Shown here one piece after another: positions 7,868 to 15,455 of a DNA stretch of 37,236 bases. Positions within the stretch are counted from its first letter, which is position 1. Every line of letters starts with the position of its first letter. Source of the stretch: Cupriavidus basilensis OR16 (GTDB lineage: Bacteria > Pseudomonadota > Gammaproteobacteria > Burkholderiales > Burkholderiaceae); assembly GCF_000243095.1 (NCBI RefSeq), contig NZ_AHJE01000084.1, positions 1 to 37,236 on the forward strand. Direction: 5' to 3'. The notes under the pieces were generated by a model. That model saw nothing but the letters and a program-made list of their open reading frames with translations. It did not search any database and had not been told where the DNA came from. Position numbers and translations under genes: made by a program.

Positions 7868-8872
7868 ATGTATCGACCGAGAATTGCCATCACCATGGGT
7901 GACGCCGCTGGCGTCGGCCCCGAGATCATCGTCAAGTGCCTGGCCGACGGCACGCTCTATGCGCAATGCCGGCCCTTCGTGGTAGGCGACGCCGCGCGCC
8001 TGGAAGACGCCTGCCGTCGCACCGGCACTGCGCTGCGCATCGTGCGGGTGACGGACCCCGACGAAGCCACGTTCGAGCCCGGCACGCTCGCCTGCATCGA
8101 CCTCGCGCTGATCCCGGCAGACACGCCATACGGCAAGGTCTGCGCCGTCTGCGGCGATGCCGCGTACCGCTATATCGTGCGCGCCGTCGAGTTCGTGCAG
8201 GCCGGCAAGGTCGATGCGATCTGCACCGCGCCGCTGAACAAGGAAGCCCTGCACCTGGGCGGCCACCGCTATCCCGGCCACACCGAAATGCTGGCCGCGC
8301 TCACCGGTACCGAGGAGGTCTCGATGATGCTGCTGGCGCCGAACCTGCGCGTGATCCATGTCACCACGCACATCGGCATCCTGGATGCGGTGGAGAAGAT
8401 CAACGTTGGCCTGGTCGAGCGCACCATCGCGCGCGGCGTGCAGGCCTTGCAAAAGAGCGGCATCGCCCAGCCCCGCGTGGCGGTGTGCGGCATCAACCCG
8501 CACGCGGGTGAAAACGGCTTGTTCGGGCGCGGCGAGGAAGCCCAGAAGATCGCCCCCGCCGTGGCTGCCTGCCGTGCGCGCGGCTGGCTGGTGGATGGCC
8601 CGCTACCGGCCGATACGCTCTTCTACCGCGCCACCCGTGGCGACTTCGATCTGGTAGTGGCGATGTATCACGACCAGGGCCACGGACCGGTCAAGGTGCT
8701 GGGGCTCGAAGCCGGCGTCAACGTCACCATCGGCCTGCCGGCGGTGCGTACCTCGGTGGACCACGGCACCGCGTTCGATATTGCCGGCAAGGGCGTGGCC
8801 GATCCGCGCAGCATGACCGAAGCCATGCTGCAGGCGATTGCGATGGCGCCAAAGCCGCCGCAAACAGCCTGA
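7868..8872 (+). CDS. pdxA2: PdxA2-type 4-phosphate dehydrogenase (4-phospho-D-threonate dehydrogenase)
   Basis: PdxA-family enzymes oxidise and decarboxylate 4-phosphorylated hydroxy acids with NAD and a divalent metal. The PdxA2 branch next to DUF1537 kinases converts 4-phospho-threonate to dihydroxyacetone phosphate. The protein has 334 residues, the normal length. Metal ligands appear as His168 (TTHIG), His212 (NPHAGENG) and His268 (YHDQGHGPVK), and substrate-binding His138-Thr139 occurs in GHTEM. The N-terminal ITMGDAAGVGPEI motif is intact. The ATG at 7868 has only a poor ribosome-binding site (GCGAG). The frame is open upstream into the kinase C-terminal domain, so the protein may have been made as a fusion or by translational coupling. 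The D-threonate assignment rests on the kinase neighbour. Confidence 0.88.
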   Translation: MYRPRIAITMGDAAGVGPEIIVKCLADGTLYAQCRPFVVGDAARLEDACRRTGTALRIVRVTDPDEATFEPGTLACIDLALIPADTPYGKVCAVCGDAAYRYIVRAVEFVQAGKVDAICTAPLNKEALHLGGHRYPGHTEMLAALTGTEEVSMMLLAPNLRVIHVTTHIGILDAVEKINVGLVERTIARGVQALQKSGIAQPRVAVCGINPHAGENGLFGRGEEAQKIAPAVAACRARGWLVDGPLPADTLFYRATRGDFDLVVAMYHDQGHGPVKVLGLEAGVNVTIGLPAVRTSVDHGTAFDIAGKGVADPRSMTEAMLQAIAMAPKPPQTA

Positions 8873-8901
8873 AAAAACCCAAAACAACAAAGGAGACAAC
8901 C

Positions 8902-9569
8902 ATGCTGCGCAAATGGATCACCCTGCTGGCAGCCGCGTCGCTCACCGCGCTGGCGCTGCCGGCCAGCGCCGACGGCCCAGGGCCATGGCCGCAGCGCCCG
9001 GTGCGCGTGGTGGTGCCCTATGCGCCGGGCGGCGCCTCCGACGTGCTGGCCCGCCTGCTTGGCAGCAAGCTGCAGAAGGTCTGGAAACAGCCCGTGGTGG
9101 TGGAAAACCGCACCGGTGCGGGCGGCAATATCGGCACGCGTAGACTAACAAGGGCGGCGCGCAGGCCAATGTGGATGTGATGGGCGGCCAGGCCGACCTG
9201 ATGTTCAACAGCATGGTGGCCAGCGCCCCCTACGTGCGCGGCGGCAAGCTGCGCGTGCTGGCCTTCACCAGCCGCGAGCGCAATCCCGAGTGGCCCAACG
9301 TGCCAACGGTGGCGGAGGCTGTGCCGGGCTTTAGCGCCGGCGGCTGGCAGGGCATGCTCGCGCCCGCCGGCACTCCGCCCGAGGTGATCCGCAAGATCAA
9401 TGCCGATGTGGTGCGCATCCTGCAGCAGCCCGAGATCCGCCAGCGCCTGGCGCAGCTCGGCGCGGAGCCCGTTGGCAATACGCCCGAAGCCACGCAGGCC
9501 TTTGTCCGCGAAGAGAAAACGCGCTGGGCCGACCTGATCCGCGAGAGCGGCCTGAAGCTGGACATGTAG
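8902..9569 (+). pseudogene. Bug/TctC-type periplasmic binding protein with internal deletion
   Basis: An intact start with a good signal peptide (LAAASLTALALPASA) and the family N-terminus RPVRVVVPYAPGGASDVLARLL runs to GAGGNIGT near residue 79. The sequence then derails at 9137-9147 and meets a stop. From 9150 a different frame gives the C-terminal half: KGGAQANVDVMGGQADLMFN, then LPNVPTV-like and GWQGMLAPAGTPPEVI motifs, to the stop at 9567-9569. Relative to the usual length of about 325 residues, roughly 105 central residues are missing. The gene would have bound the carboxylate substrate of the acid-sugar cluster in the periplasm. AAGGAG at 8891-8896 precedes the ATG, so initiation signals survive although the product cannot be functional. 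Confidence 0.85.
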
Positions 9570-9630
9570 GCACGCTCCGCACGCCAGCACACGGCCGCAC
9601 CGTCAACAACCGAACCCCCGGAGACTTCCC

Positions 9631-10368
9631 ATGCAACTTCCCGTCAACGCTTTCAAGCAAGCTATCCTCGCCGACCAGCCGCAGATTGGCCTGTGGTGTT
9701 CGCTGTCTTCCTACCAGGTGGTGGAACTGGTGGCACGCTCGCAGTTCGACTGGCTGCTGCTCGACATGGAGCATGCCCCCAACGACATCTCCACCCTGCA
9801 CACGCAACTGATGGCCACCGAACCCTGGAACGACATGCTGTGGATCAAGCGCTGCCTGGATATCGGCGCGCAATCGCTGCTGCTGCCCTATGTGCAGAAC
9901 GCCGAGGAAGCTGCCAATGCCGTGGCGTGGAGCCGTTTTCCCAAGGGCGGCATGCGCGGCGTGGCCAGCGGCACGCGCGCCGGCGGCTTCGGCCGCATCA
10001 AGGATTTCCTGCATGACGTGCAGGAGCAGACCTGCGTGCTGGTGCAGCTCGAATCGATGGAAGCCATCCGCAACGTCGACGCGATCTGCGCGCTCGACGG
10101 TGTGGACGGCGTGTTTATCGGCCCGAGCGATCTTTCCGCCGACATGAACCACCTGGGTGATATCCAGCATCCCGAGGTGCAGGAAACCATTGCCGCCGCG
10201 ATCCGCCGCATCCGCGCCAACGGCAAGGCCGCTGGCATTCTCACTACCGAAGCACAGGGCCAGCAGTACATCGACATGGGCGCGCGCTTTGTCGCGGTGG
10301 GCACCGACATGACCCTGCTGCGCCTGGCCACCGACGCGCTGGCGGCGCGCTTCAAGCAGCCGCAATAA
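9631..10368 (+). CDS. HpcH/HpaI-family class II pyruvate aldolase, lacking the pyruvate-binding arginine
   Basis: This family performs metal-dependent retro-aldol cleavage to pyruvate and an aldehyde. The 245-residue protein keeps base His48 (DMEHAP) and metal ligands Glu141 (QLESME) and Asp167 (GPSDLSAD), and has a good GGAG ribosome-binding site. Against the E. coli HpaI sequence as I recall it, spacing from the catalytic His to the first metal Glu is 93 here against 104, a net loss of 11 residues. The loss falls at residues 62-65: QLMAT runs directly into PWND, removing the strand PVVRP with the arginine (Arg70 in HpaI) that binds the pyruvate carboxylate. The rest reads as an intact, well-conserved protein. 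It would have followed the kinase and PdxA2 in the same operon. Activity is doubtful. Confidence 0.85.
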   Translation: MQLPVNAFKQAILADQPQIGLWCSLSSYQVVELVARSQFDWLLLDMEHAPNDISTLHTQLMATEPWNDMLWIKRCLDIGAQSLLLPYVQNAEEAANAVAWSRFPKGGMRGVASGTRAGGFGRIKDFLHDVQEQTCVLVQLESMEAIRNVDAICALDGVDGVFIGPSDLSADMNHLGDIQHPEVQETIAAAIRRIRANGKAAGILTTEAQGQQYIDMGARFVAVGTDMTLLRLATDALAARFKQPQ

Positions 10369-10420
10369 GCCTCGACTAGCCGCAACATACCGCAACATAC
10401 CGCAACAAGCCGCAATAAGC
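10361..10420. repeat. 10-bp tandem repeat over the aldolase stop codon
   Basis: Read in steps of ten from 10361, the units are CGCAATAAGC, CTCGACTAGC, CGCAACATAC, CGCAACATAC, CGCAACAAGC and CGCAATAAGC. Two are identical neighbours, the first and last are identical, and the second is degenerate. The first unit contains the last codons and the TAA of the aldolase gene, so the gene end was copied downstream and then diversified. It occupies most of the gap before the aldo/keto reductase. Confidence 0.85.
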
Positions 10421-10469
10421 CGCCGCTACAGGCCCGCGCAGCGTTTATTTCTCTCCTGGAAGATTCGAG

Positions 10470-11501
10470 ATGCCTGACTTCAAGATGCAATACCGGCGCC
10501 TGGGCGCCAGCAACCTGCAGGTTTCCGCCCTGTGCCTGGGCACCATGATGTTTGGCGACCAGACCGATGAGGCCGAGGCCGGCCGCATCGTCGGCAGCGC
10601 CCGCGCGCATGGCGTCAATTTCATCGATACCGCCGACATGTACAGCCTGGGCGGGTCGGAGACGATGGTGGGCAAGCTGCTGGCTGGCGATCGCCATGAC
10701 TGGATCCTGGCCAGCAAGCTGGGCAACCCGATGCAGGCCGCCCCCAACCACTCGCACTACTCGCGCGTATGGATCCTGCGCGCGGTGGAAGACAGCCTGC
10801 GCCGCCTGGCCACGGACTATCTCGACATCCTCTACCTGCACCGCGACTACGCCGGCGAGAACCTCGAGGAAGCCGTGCGCGCCATGGGCGACCTGATCCG
10901 CGCCGGCAAGATCCGCTACTGGGCCGTGTCGAACTTCCGCGGCTGGCGCATCGCGGAAATCGCGCGCCTGTGCGACGTGCTCAACGTGCCCCGCCCGGCG
11001 GTCTGCCAGCCTTACTACAACCTGCTCAACCGCATGCCCGAAGTGGAGATCCTGCCGGCCTGCCAGCATTTCGGCCTGGGCGTGGTGTCGTACAGCCCGA
11101 TCGCGCGCGGCGTGCTGACCGGCAAGTACCTGCCAGGCCAGCAACCGCCGCAGGACTCGCGCGCCGGGCGCGCGGACCGCCGCATGATGGAAACCGAATT
11201 CCGCGAGGAGTCGCTGGTGATAGCGCAGACGCTGAAGCAGCACGCGCAGGCCCGCGAGCTCAAGCTGGGCCAGTTCGCCACGGCCTGGGTGCTCGCCAAC
11301 CCCATCATCAGCTCGGTGATTGCCGGGCCACGCACACGCTCCCAGTTCGAGGATTACTTCGGCGCCGTGGGCGCGGTGATCTCGCCGGAAGAAGAAGCCA
11401 TGGTCGACGCCCTGGTACGCCCCGGACACGCGTCCACGCCGGGCTACAGCGATCCCAGCTATCCGCTCACGGGGCGGCCGGTGGCGGTCGCGCAAGGCTG
11501 A
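10470..11501 (+). CDS. Aldo/keto reductase
   Basis: This NADPH-dependent TIM-barrel oxidoreductase has 343 residues. The catalytic tetrad is complete: Asp53 and Tyr58 (DTADMYS), Lys83 (ASKLG) and His124 (YLHRD). The cofactor end shows SYSPIARGVLTGKY and the late ISSVIAGPRTRSQ motif that grips the NADP phosphate. It resembles the YajO/Tas-like group of bacterial aldo/keto reductases, cytoplasmic and usually acting on sugars or aldehydes. It follows the HpaI-type aldolase, so it may reduce the aldehyde released by that enzyme, although the aldolase now appears damaged. TCTCCTGGAAG precedes the ATG with a modest GGAAG site. No defect is visible. Confidence 0.9.
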   Translation: MPDFKMQYRRLGASNLQVSALCLGTMMFGDQTDEAEAGRIVGSARAHGVNFIDTADMYSLGGSETMVGKLLAGDRHDWILASKLGNPMQAAPNHSHYSRVWILRAVEDSLRRLATDYLDILYLHRDYAGENLEEAVRAMGDLIRAGKIRYWAVSNFRGWRIAEIARLCDVLNVPRPAVCQPYYNLLNRMPEVEILPACQHFGLGVVSYSPIARGVLTGKYLPGQQPPQDSRAGRADRRMMETEFREESLVIAQTLKQHAQARELKLGQFATAWVLANPIISSVIAGPRTRSQFEDYFGAVGAVISPEEEAMVDALVRPGHASTPGYSDPSYPLTGRPVAVAQG

Positions 11502-11569
11502 GCCGATCAGGCACTGGCCAAAGCACTCAGACAGATATAACCCACCCCGGCAACGGGGGAGGAGACAAG

Positions 11570-12559
11570 ATGATCGCGAAACGACTTCCCGGGCTGGCGC
11601 TAGCCGCGCTGACCATGGCCGCCACCGCCCTCGCCACGGCGCCAACCGCCGCCCGCGCCGATGACTACCCCAGCCGCCCGATCAAGCTGATCGTGCCCTT
11701 CCCGCCCGGCGGCGGCAACGACAATGTGGCACGCCCCATCGCCCAGAAGCTATCGGACGCGCTCGGCCAGCAGGTCATCATCGACAACCGCCCCGGCGCC
11801 GGCACCATGATCGGCGCGGAGGCCGCGGCCCATTCCGCGCCGGATGGCTATACGCTGTTCCTGGGCTCGATTGCCTCGCACGCCATCAGCCCCAACCTGT
11901 ATGCGCGGGTGCCCTACGATCCGATCAAGGATTTCGAGCCGGTGTCGTTGCTGGCGTCGGCGCCGACCTTGCTGGTGGTCAACACGCACACGCCCTACAA
12001 GAACCTCAAGGATGTGCTGGTTGCCGCCAAGGCCAACCCAGGCAAGCTGACCTACGGCTCCGCCGGCAGCGGCACGCCGCCGCACCTGTCCGGCGAGATC
12101 TTTCGCGGCCAGGCCGGGATCGACCTGCTCCATGTGCCCTACAAGGGAGGCTCGGGGCTATTGCCGGATGTGATGGCCGGCCGGGTCGACATGATCTTCG
12201 ACACCGCGGCATCCTCCATGCCCCATGTACGCAGCGGCAACCTGCGCGCCATCGCCATTGCCCGCGCCACTCGCCAGCCGGACCTGCCGGATGTGCCGAC
12301 CTTTGCCGAACAGGGCTTTCCCAAGTTCCAGACGTCCGGCTGGTACGGCATCCTGGTACCCGCCAAGACGCCCAAGCCAGTAATCGACAAACTCTATGCC
12401 GCGTTGCAAAAGGCCATGGTGCAGCCGGAGGTGACCAGCCGGCTGAAGACACTCGGGGTGGACCCCATCGTCAGTACCCCGCAGGAGTTCGGCACTTTCA
12501 TCCGCGCGGAGCTGGATAAATACAAGCAGGTGATCCGCCAGGCGGATATCAAGGAATAA
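11570..12559 (+). CDS. Bug/TctC-family tripartite tricarboxylate transporter binding protein
   Basis: This intact 329-residue periplasmic solute receptor has a signal peptide with likely cleavage after Ala30 (AARA-D). It is followed by PSRPIKLIVPFPPGGGNDNVAR, the ligand-contact loop PGAGTMIGAEA, HVPYKGGSGLLPDVMAGRVDM in the middle and the C-terminal GWYGILVPAKTPKPVI. Bug proteins bind carboxylates such as citrate, glutamate or aromatic acids. No TctA or TctB membrane partner occurs in the window, which is common for Burkholderiales Bug genes. It is the last gene of the plus-strand cluster. GGGGGAGGAGA at 11555-11565 is a very strong ribosome-binding site, and a terminator hairpin follows. It may have taken over from the broken copy at 8902. 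Confidence 0.93.
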   Translation: MIAKRLPGLALAALTMAATALATAPTAARADDYPSRPIKLIVPFPPGGGNDNVARPIAQKLSDALGQQVIIDNRPGAGTMIGAEAAAHSAPDGYTLFLGSIASHAISPNLYARVPYDPIKDFEPVSLLASAPTLLVVNTHTPYKNLKDVLVAAKANPGKLTYGSAGSGTPPHLSGEIFRGQAGIDLLHVPYKGGSGLLPDVMAGRVDMIFDTAASSMPHVRSGNLRAIAIARATRQPDLPDVPTFAEQGFPKFQTSGWYGILVPAKTPKPVIDKLYAALQKAMVQPEVTSRLKTLGVDPIVSTPQEFGTFIRAELDKYKQVIRQADIKE

Positions 12560-12594
12560 CGCAGCCAGAGAACAAGACCGGGGACAAGCCGGCG

Positions 12595-12619
12595 AAGGCT
12601 GCCTAAGCGGCAGCCTTTT
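12595..12619 (+). terminator. Rho-independent terminator after the acid-sugar cluster
   Basis: A perfect 9-bp stem (12595-12603 with 12609-12617, AAGGCTGCC/GGCAGCCTT) has a 5-base loop and is followed by a short T-run. It lies 36 bases after the Bug stop codon and overlaps the stop codon of the convergent OpgC-type gene. Confidence 0.75.
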
Positions 12620-13817
12620 GCACGTCCTTGGGTTCTTTCGTGCGTCCTTCCTTGCGCTCCTCCTTGTGTTGCTCTTTGTGTTGCTCCTTACGCACTTCCT
12701 TGCGTTCTTCCTTGCGCCGCCCATACCAGCCGCCGATCACCAGCAGCAGCGCCACCGCCACGATGTCGCCGCCCAGCGCGATCGGCCGCGACGGCCGGCC
12801 GCCGGCAATGCCGTAGGTAAAGCCCTCGATCACCACCGACACCACCGCGCCAAAGACAAAGCAGAACAGGCTATGACGGCCGATCTGCACCACTGGCCCC
12901 ATCACCGACGCCAGCCGGGCCATCCAGCCAGCGCGCACGGCCAGGTAGCATAGCCACGCCAGCCCGAGGAAGCTCACGATGCGCAGCGCCGCCAGGCTCC
13001 TCTTGGGCAGCGGGAAGACCATGGTCGGCAGCCAGGCGGGCAACCACGGCTCGTACACATGCGGACGCATCCACAAATAGGCCAGCAGCACGCCAGCCAG
13101 CGTCACCGCCACGGCGAGCACCGTCACCACCCAGCGCACCAGCGCCTGGCGCGGCAGGATCACATCGGGCCGCAGGCGCGCCATCAGGCCCAGCCCAAAC
13201 AGCAATTGCCACGCGAAGGGATTGAAGCTCCAGCCGTTGCCATCGCTGCTGGGCAGCAGCGGCGTGAGCATCGGCGCCATCAGCCACAGCAGCGCGCTGG
13301 CGCCGACAAACGTTAGCGGCATCGCGCGCGCCATGCGGATCGCCAGCGGCGCAAACAGGATGAAGACCGCGTACATCGGCAGCACGTCCGAGACAAAAGG
13401 CTGCCGCGCCACGCTGAACACCTCGATCAGCGTGCTGAACGGATGCGCCATGAAGATGGGTGCCTCGGTGGACCGGATCGCCGGCGCCGGCACCTTGGCC
13501 AACGCCAGCAGCAGGCCGAACACCAGCATCAGCACGCCGGTCAGCACGAATGCCTTGTAGATCTCCCAGCTGCGGCGGATCAGGCGGTTCTGCGCGGCAC
13601 TGGCGCCGTGCCGGGCCTCCATGGCCACGTAGGCCGCGCCGGCGGAGTAGCCGGCCAGGAACACGAAGATCTCCGCCGCGTCGAAGAACGCGAAATTGCG
13701 GATGGTGTAATCGGCCAGCACGCTGCCGTTCACATGGTCGACCACGATGAAGATCAGCGCGATGCCGCGAATCAGGTCAACCTCGGTTCTGCGCTGGGTT
13801 TCGGTTGTAGACAACAA
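12603..13817 (-). CDS. OpgC-family membrane acyltransferase
   Basis: The family substitutes periplasmic glucans or other surface sugars with acyl groups such as succinyl. The protein opens with TEVDLIRGIALIFIVVDHV and continues with about ten hydrophobic helices, including AEIFVFLAGYSAGAAY and FNPFAWQLLFGLGLMARLRP, all typical of OpgC. I choose the TTG at 13817 because AGGAG lies six bases upstream (13824-13828) and the conserved region begins a few residues later; this gives 404 residues. An upstream ATG at 14033 would add 72 residues with no family character. The last 35 or so residues are an unusual Lys/Glu/Arg tail with repeated KEE and HKEQ units, probably cytoplasmic. The gene is convergent with the Bug gene. 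Confidence 0.85.
   Translation of the reverse strand: MLSTTETQRRTEVDLIRGIALIFIVVDHVNGSVLADYTIRNFAFFDAAEIFVFLAGYSAGAAYVAMEARHGASAAQNRLIRRSWEIYKAFVLTGVLMLVFGLLLALAKVPAPAIRSTEAPIFMAHPFSTLIEVFSVARQPFVSDVLPMYAVFILFAPLAIRMARAMPLTFVGASALLWLMAPMLTPLLPSSDGNGWSFNPFAWQLLFGLGLMARLRPDVILPRQALVRWVVTVLAVAVTLAGVLLAYLWMRPHVYEPWLPAWLPTMVFPLPKRSLAALRIVSFLGLAWLCYLAVRAGWMARLASVMGPVVQIGRHSLFCFVFGAVVSVVIEGFTYGIAGGRPSRPIALGGDIVAVALLLVIGGWYGRRKEERKEVRKEQHKEQHKEERKEGRTKEPKDVQKAAA
12645..12717. repeat. Degenerate 12-bp repeat coding for the Lys/Glu-rich tail
   Basis: The plus strand shows repeated TCCTTGYG and TCTTTGTG blocks at about 12-base intervals. On the coding (minus) strand they give repeated KEER/KEQH units. 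Length variation by slippage would stay in frame and lengthen or shorten the charged tail. Confidence 0.6.
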
Positions 13818-14242
13818 AAGCAACTCCTGCAATACCTGGCAATCCGGGCGCTCCGACAAAGCACCCGGATGTCTCCGAGGCCACTCATGAATGGCCTCTG
13901 CAATATTCAATGTGTGCAAATCCGCACCCCGGGCCGGCAATCTGGCGCCCCGCAAGCTGCCGGCGCACCTTGGCTTTGTCCCGGATTTCCTGAAAAAGTG
14001 CGATGGGGTACGCTCGCGGGCCGACAACGGCAAAACGCCCGGCTGCGCGACGCCCGGGCGTGATGATACGGCATACTGGGGATTACCCTAGGTGAGGTCG
14101 CCAGGGATCGGGAAGAAAACTGCACGCGGGCCCCGCTGCAAGGCACCGGCCAGCGAATCCCGGGCACCGGCTTGATGCTGGGCGCCGGCGTCCAAGCCCC
14201 CTGCCGCGGCGTGCGCGCGCGGCAGGATGGCATTGCCAAGGC
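13818..14242. other. Intergenic stretch with one hairpin, no credible gene
   Basis: These 425 bases separate the OpgC-type gene from the lipoprotein gene, both on the minus strand. Reading frames here lack family character and a usable start. It holds the OpgC ribosome-binding site at 13824-13828 and the hairpin at 14031-14061. Promoter elements for OpgC cannot be assigned with confidence. Confidence 0.5.
14031..14061 (-). terminator. Hairpin with T-run on the minus strand
   Basis: A perfect 8-bp stem (14035-14042 with 14054-14061) with an 11-base loop is followed on the minus strand by four Ts (14034-14031). It could end lipoprotein transcripts about 180 bases after their stop codon. The T-run is short, so this is a moderate call. 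Confidence 0.45.
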
Positions 14243-14989
14243 CTATTGTGCGGTGGCGGGTGCGGATACAGCGGCGCTCGTGGCCGTTGTCATCTGCTCC
14301 ATGAACAAAGCCGCGCGCAGTTTCGAGGTCGCCGCCCGTGTGCTCGCGTCCACCGACTTCATCAGGTTGCTATATTCCGGCGCGTCATCCCATTCGCCGG
14401 TCACTGGCGTGTTGGCCTTCACCGGCTCGTACCATTGCAGCCGATTGGTATGCAGATCGATCAACTGCCCCACCAGCGACACATAGCCCTCGGGCGCCCC
14501 CAGCGGCATGAAACCATAGTAGCTGCGCGACGTGCCCAGCCAGCGCGGCGCCACCAGCAGCAGCCGGTCCGCGCCATACTGCTTAGCCAAAGGCCGGTAG
14601 TCCATCTCCGCAATACCATCGCCGGAGCCTTCCGTAAACTTCTTCAACTGCTCCGTATCCACGGGAGCCGCCACCAGCACGACCTTGACCTGGCGGGACT
14701 CCAGCCCCTTTGCCAGTTCCTGCGGCAGCCCGCTTACCAACGAAAAGTCTTGCCGCTGCAAACGCTCCACGATTGCCTGTGCATTGGCCTTGTTGATGGC
14801 GTAGTCAAGGATCCCCTGCGCCCCGATCATGCTCTGGTTCGGCTCGGGCAGTTTTTGCACTGCCACCGCGACCGTGCTTGTCCGATCATCAAAGAGCTTC
14901 GCGGAAGCAGGAATCGGCTTCTGCACGACTGCACAACCAGCCAACGAACACAACGCCAGGAACAGCCCGGCAAGACGGATACGACCCAT
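14243..14989 (-). CDS. Predicted outer-membrane or periplasmic lipoprotein of unknown function
   Basis: This 248-residue protein begins with a clear lipoprotein signal: a hydrophobic stretch and the lipobox LAGC, placing the acylated cysteine at residue 19. The mature part is soluble and mixed alpha/beta, with stretches such as GADRLLLVAPRWLGTSRSYYGF and VSLVGQLIDLHTNRLQWYEPV that suggest a beta-sandwich. No catalytic motif is evident and I do not recognise the family. AGGAGA directly upstream of the ATG supports the start. The C-terminus is alanine- and threonine-rich (TTATSAAVSAPATAQ). It stands alone, upstream of the OpgC-type gene on the same strand but 425 bases away, so a shared job in the cell envelope is only a guess. 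Confidence 0.8.
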   Translation of the reverse strand: MGRIRLAGLFLALCSLAGCAVVQKPIPASAKLFDDRTSTVAVAVQKLPEPNQSMIGAQGILDYAINKANAQAIVERLQRQDFSLVSGLPQELAKGLESRQVKVVLVAAPVDTEQLKKFTEGSGDGIAEMDYRPLAKQYGADRLLLVAPRWLGTSRSYYGFMPLGAPEGYVSLVGQLIDLHTNRLQWYEPVKANTPVTGEWDDAPEYSNLMKSVDASTRAATSKLRAALFMEQMTTATSAAVSAPATAQ

Positions 14990-15455
14990 GATTCTCCTGT
15001 TTTATCAAAGCCACAACTTACGGGGTTGGTGACAAGGCGCCAAGCCAATGCACCACGCCGCCGGTCCGGCGGACCGTAGCGGCAAGCCGGCCATGCCTGC
15101 GTTTCCAACGGCTTTTCAGAAACGCACACTGCCGGCCCCGGGAAGCGATAAGCACGCCATTGCCCCGCTTGGATAACGGCGGCAAACCGCCGTCCCAGTA
15201 CCCCACGGAAGTCTGGCTTGACGGCTTGCTCTCTCGATCGCTCTTGCGGCTCAGTTGGGAAGCATGGCGCCTACCCCTGCCTGCATTCAAAAAATGGAGA
15301 TGGATTTAATGACCGGATGAATAAGATTATTCTTAATAACACCCCATGAAATGGATGTATTTTTCGAATGAATTCATTGGTTAAACAGATATCCGGACTT
15401 GCAAGTCCGGCTATCTCGGTCGCCTACGGATGCGTGTGAACGCAAGCGACCGCAC
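14990..15455. other. Intergenic region with an AT-rich block and several inverted repeats
   Basis: No gene is supported in these 466 bases. The part next to the lipoprotein gene is GC-rich with small palindromes, for example 15058-15072 and a 7-bp hairpin at 15176-15193. From about 15297 to 15390 the sequence becomes strikingly AT-rich and contains AATGAATTCATT (15367-15378). It ends in the 30-base palindrome at 15387-15416. It could hold the lipoprotein promoter and the end of the LysR transcript. Confidence 0.5.
15387..15416. repeat. 30-bp near-perfect palindrome
   Basis: The central 18 bases (15393-15410, CCGGACTTGCAAGTCCGG) are a perfect palindrome. After one mismatched pair it extends to AGATA/TATCT on the outside, giving arms of 15 bases. 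It lies 40 bases after the LysR stop codon (minus strand) at the edge of an AT-rich block. It may be a terminator without a T-run or a protein-binding site. Confidence 0.7.

Noticed and set aside
10361..10420. CRISPR-like short array
   Set aside because: Units are ten bases with no spacers; it is a simple tandem repeat.
9888..11645. 585-codon minus-strand open frame across aldolase and aldo/keto reductase genes
   Set aside because: The plus strand carries two recognisable enzymes with complete active-site signatures; the minus frame has no family features or start site.
14034..14242. Extended N-terminus for the OpgC-type protein or a separate small gene
   Set aside because: The extra residues are basic and unstructured, while a strong AGGAG stands right before the TTG at 13817.
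15018..15290. 90-codon minus-strand ORF between lipoprotein and LysR genes
   Set aside because: Composition is not protein-like, there is no ribosome-binding site, and it runs through hairpins.
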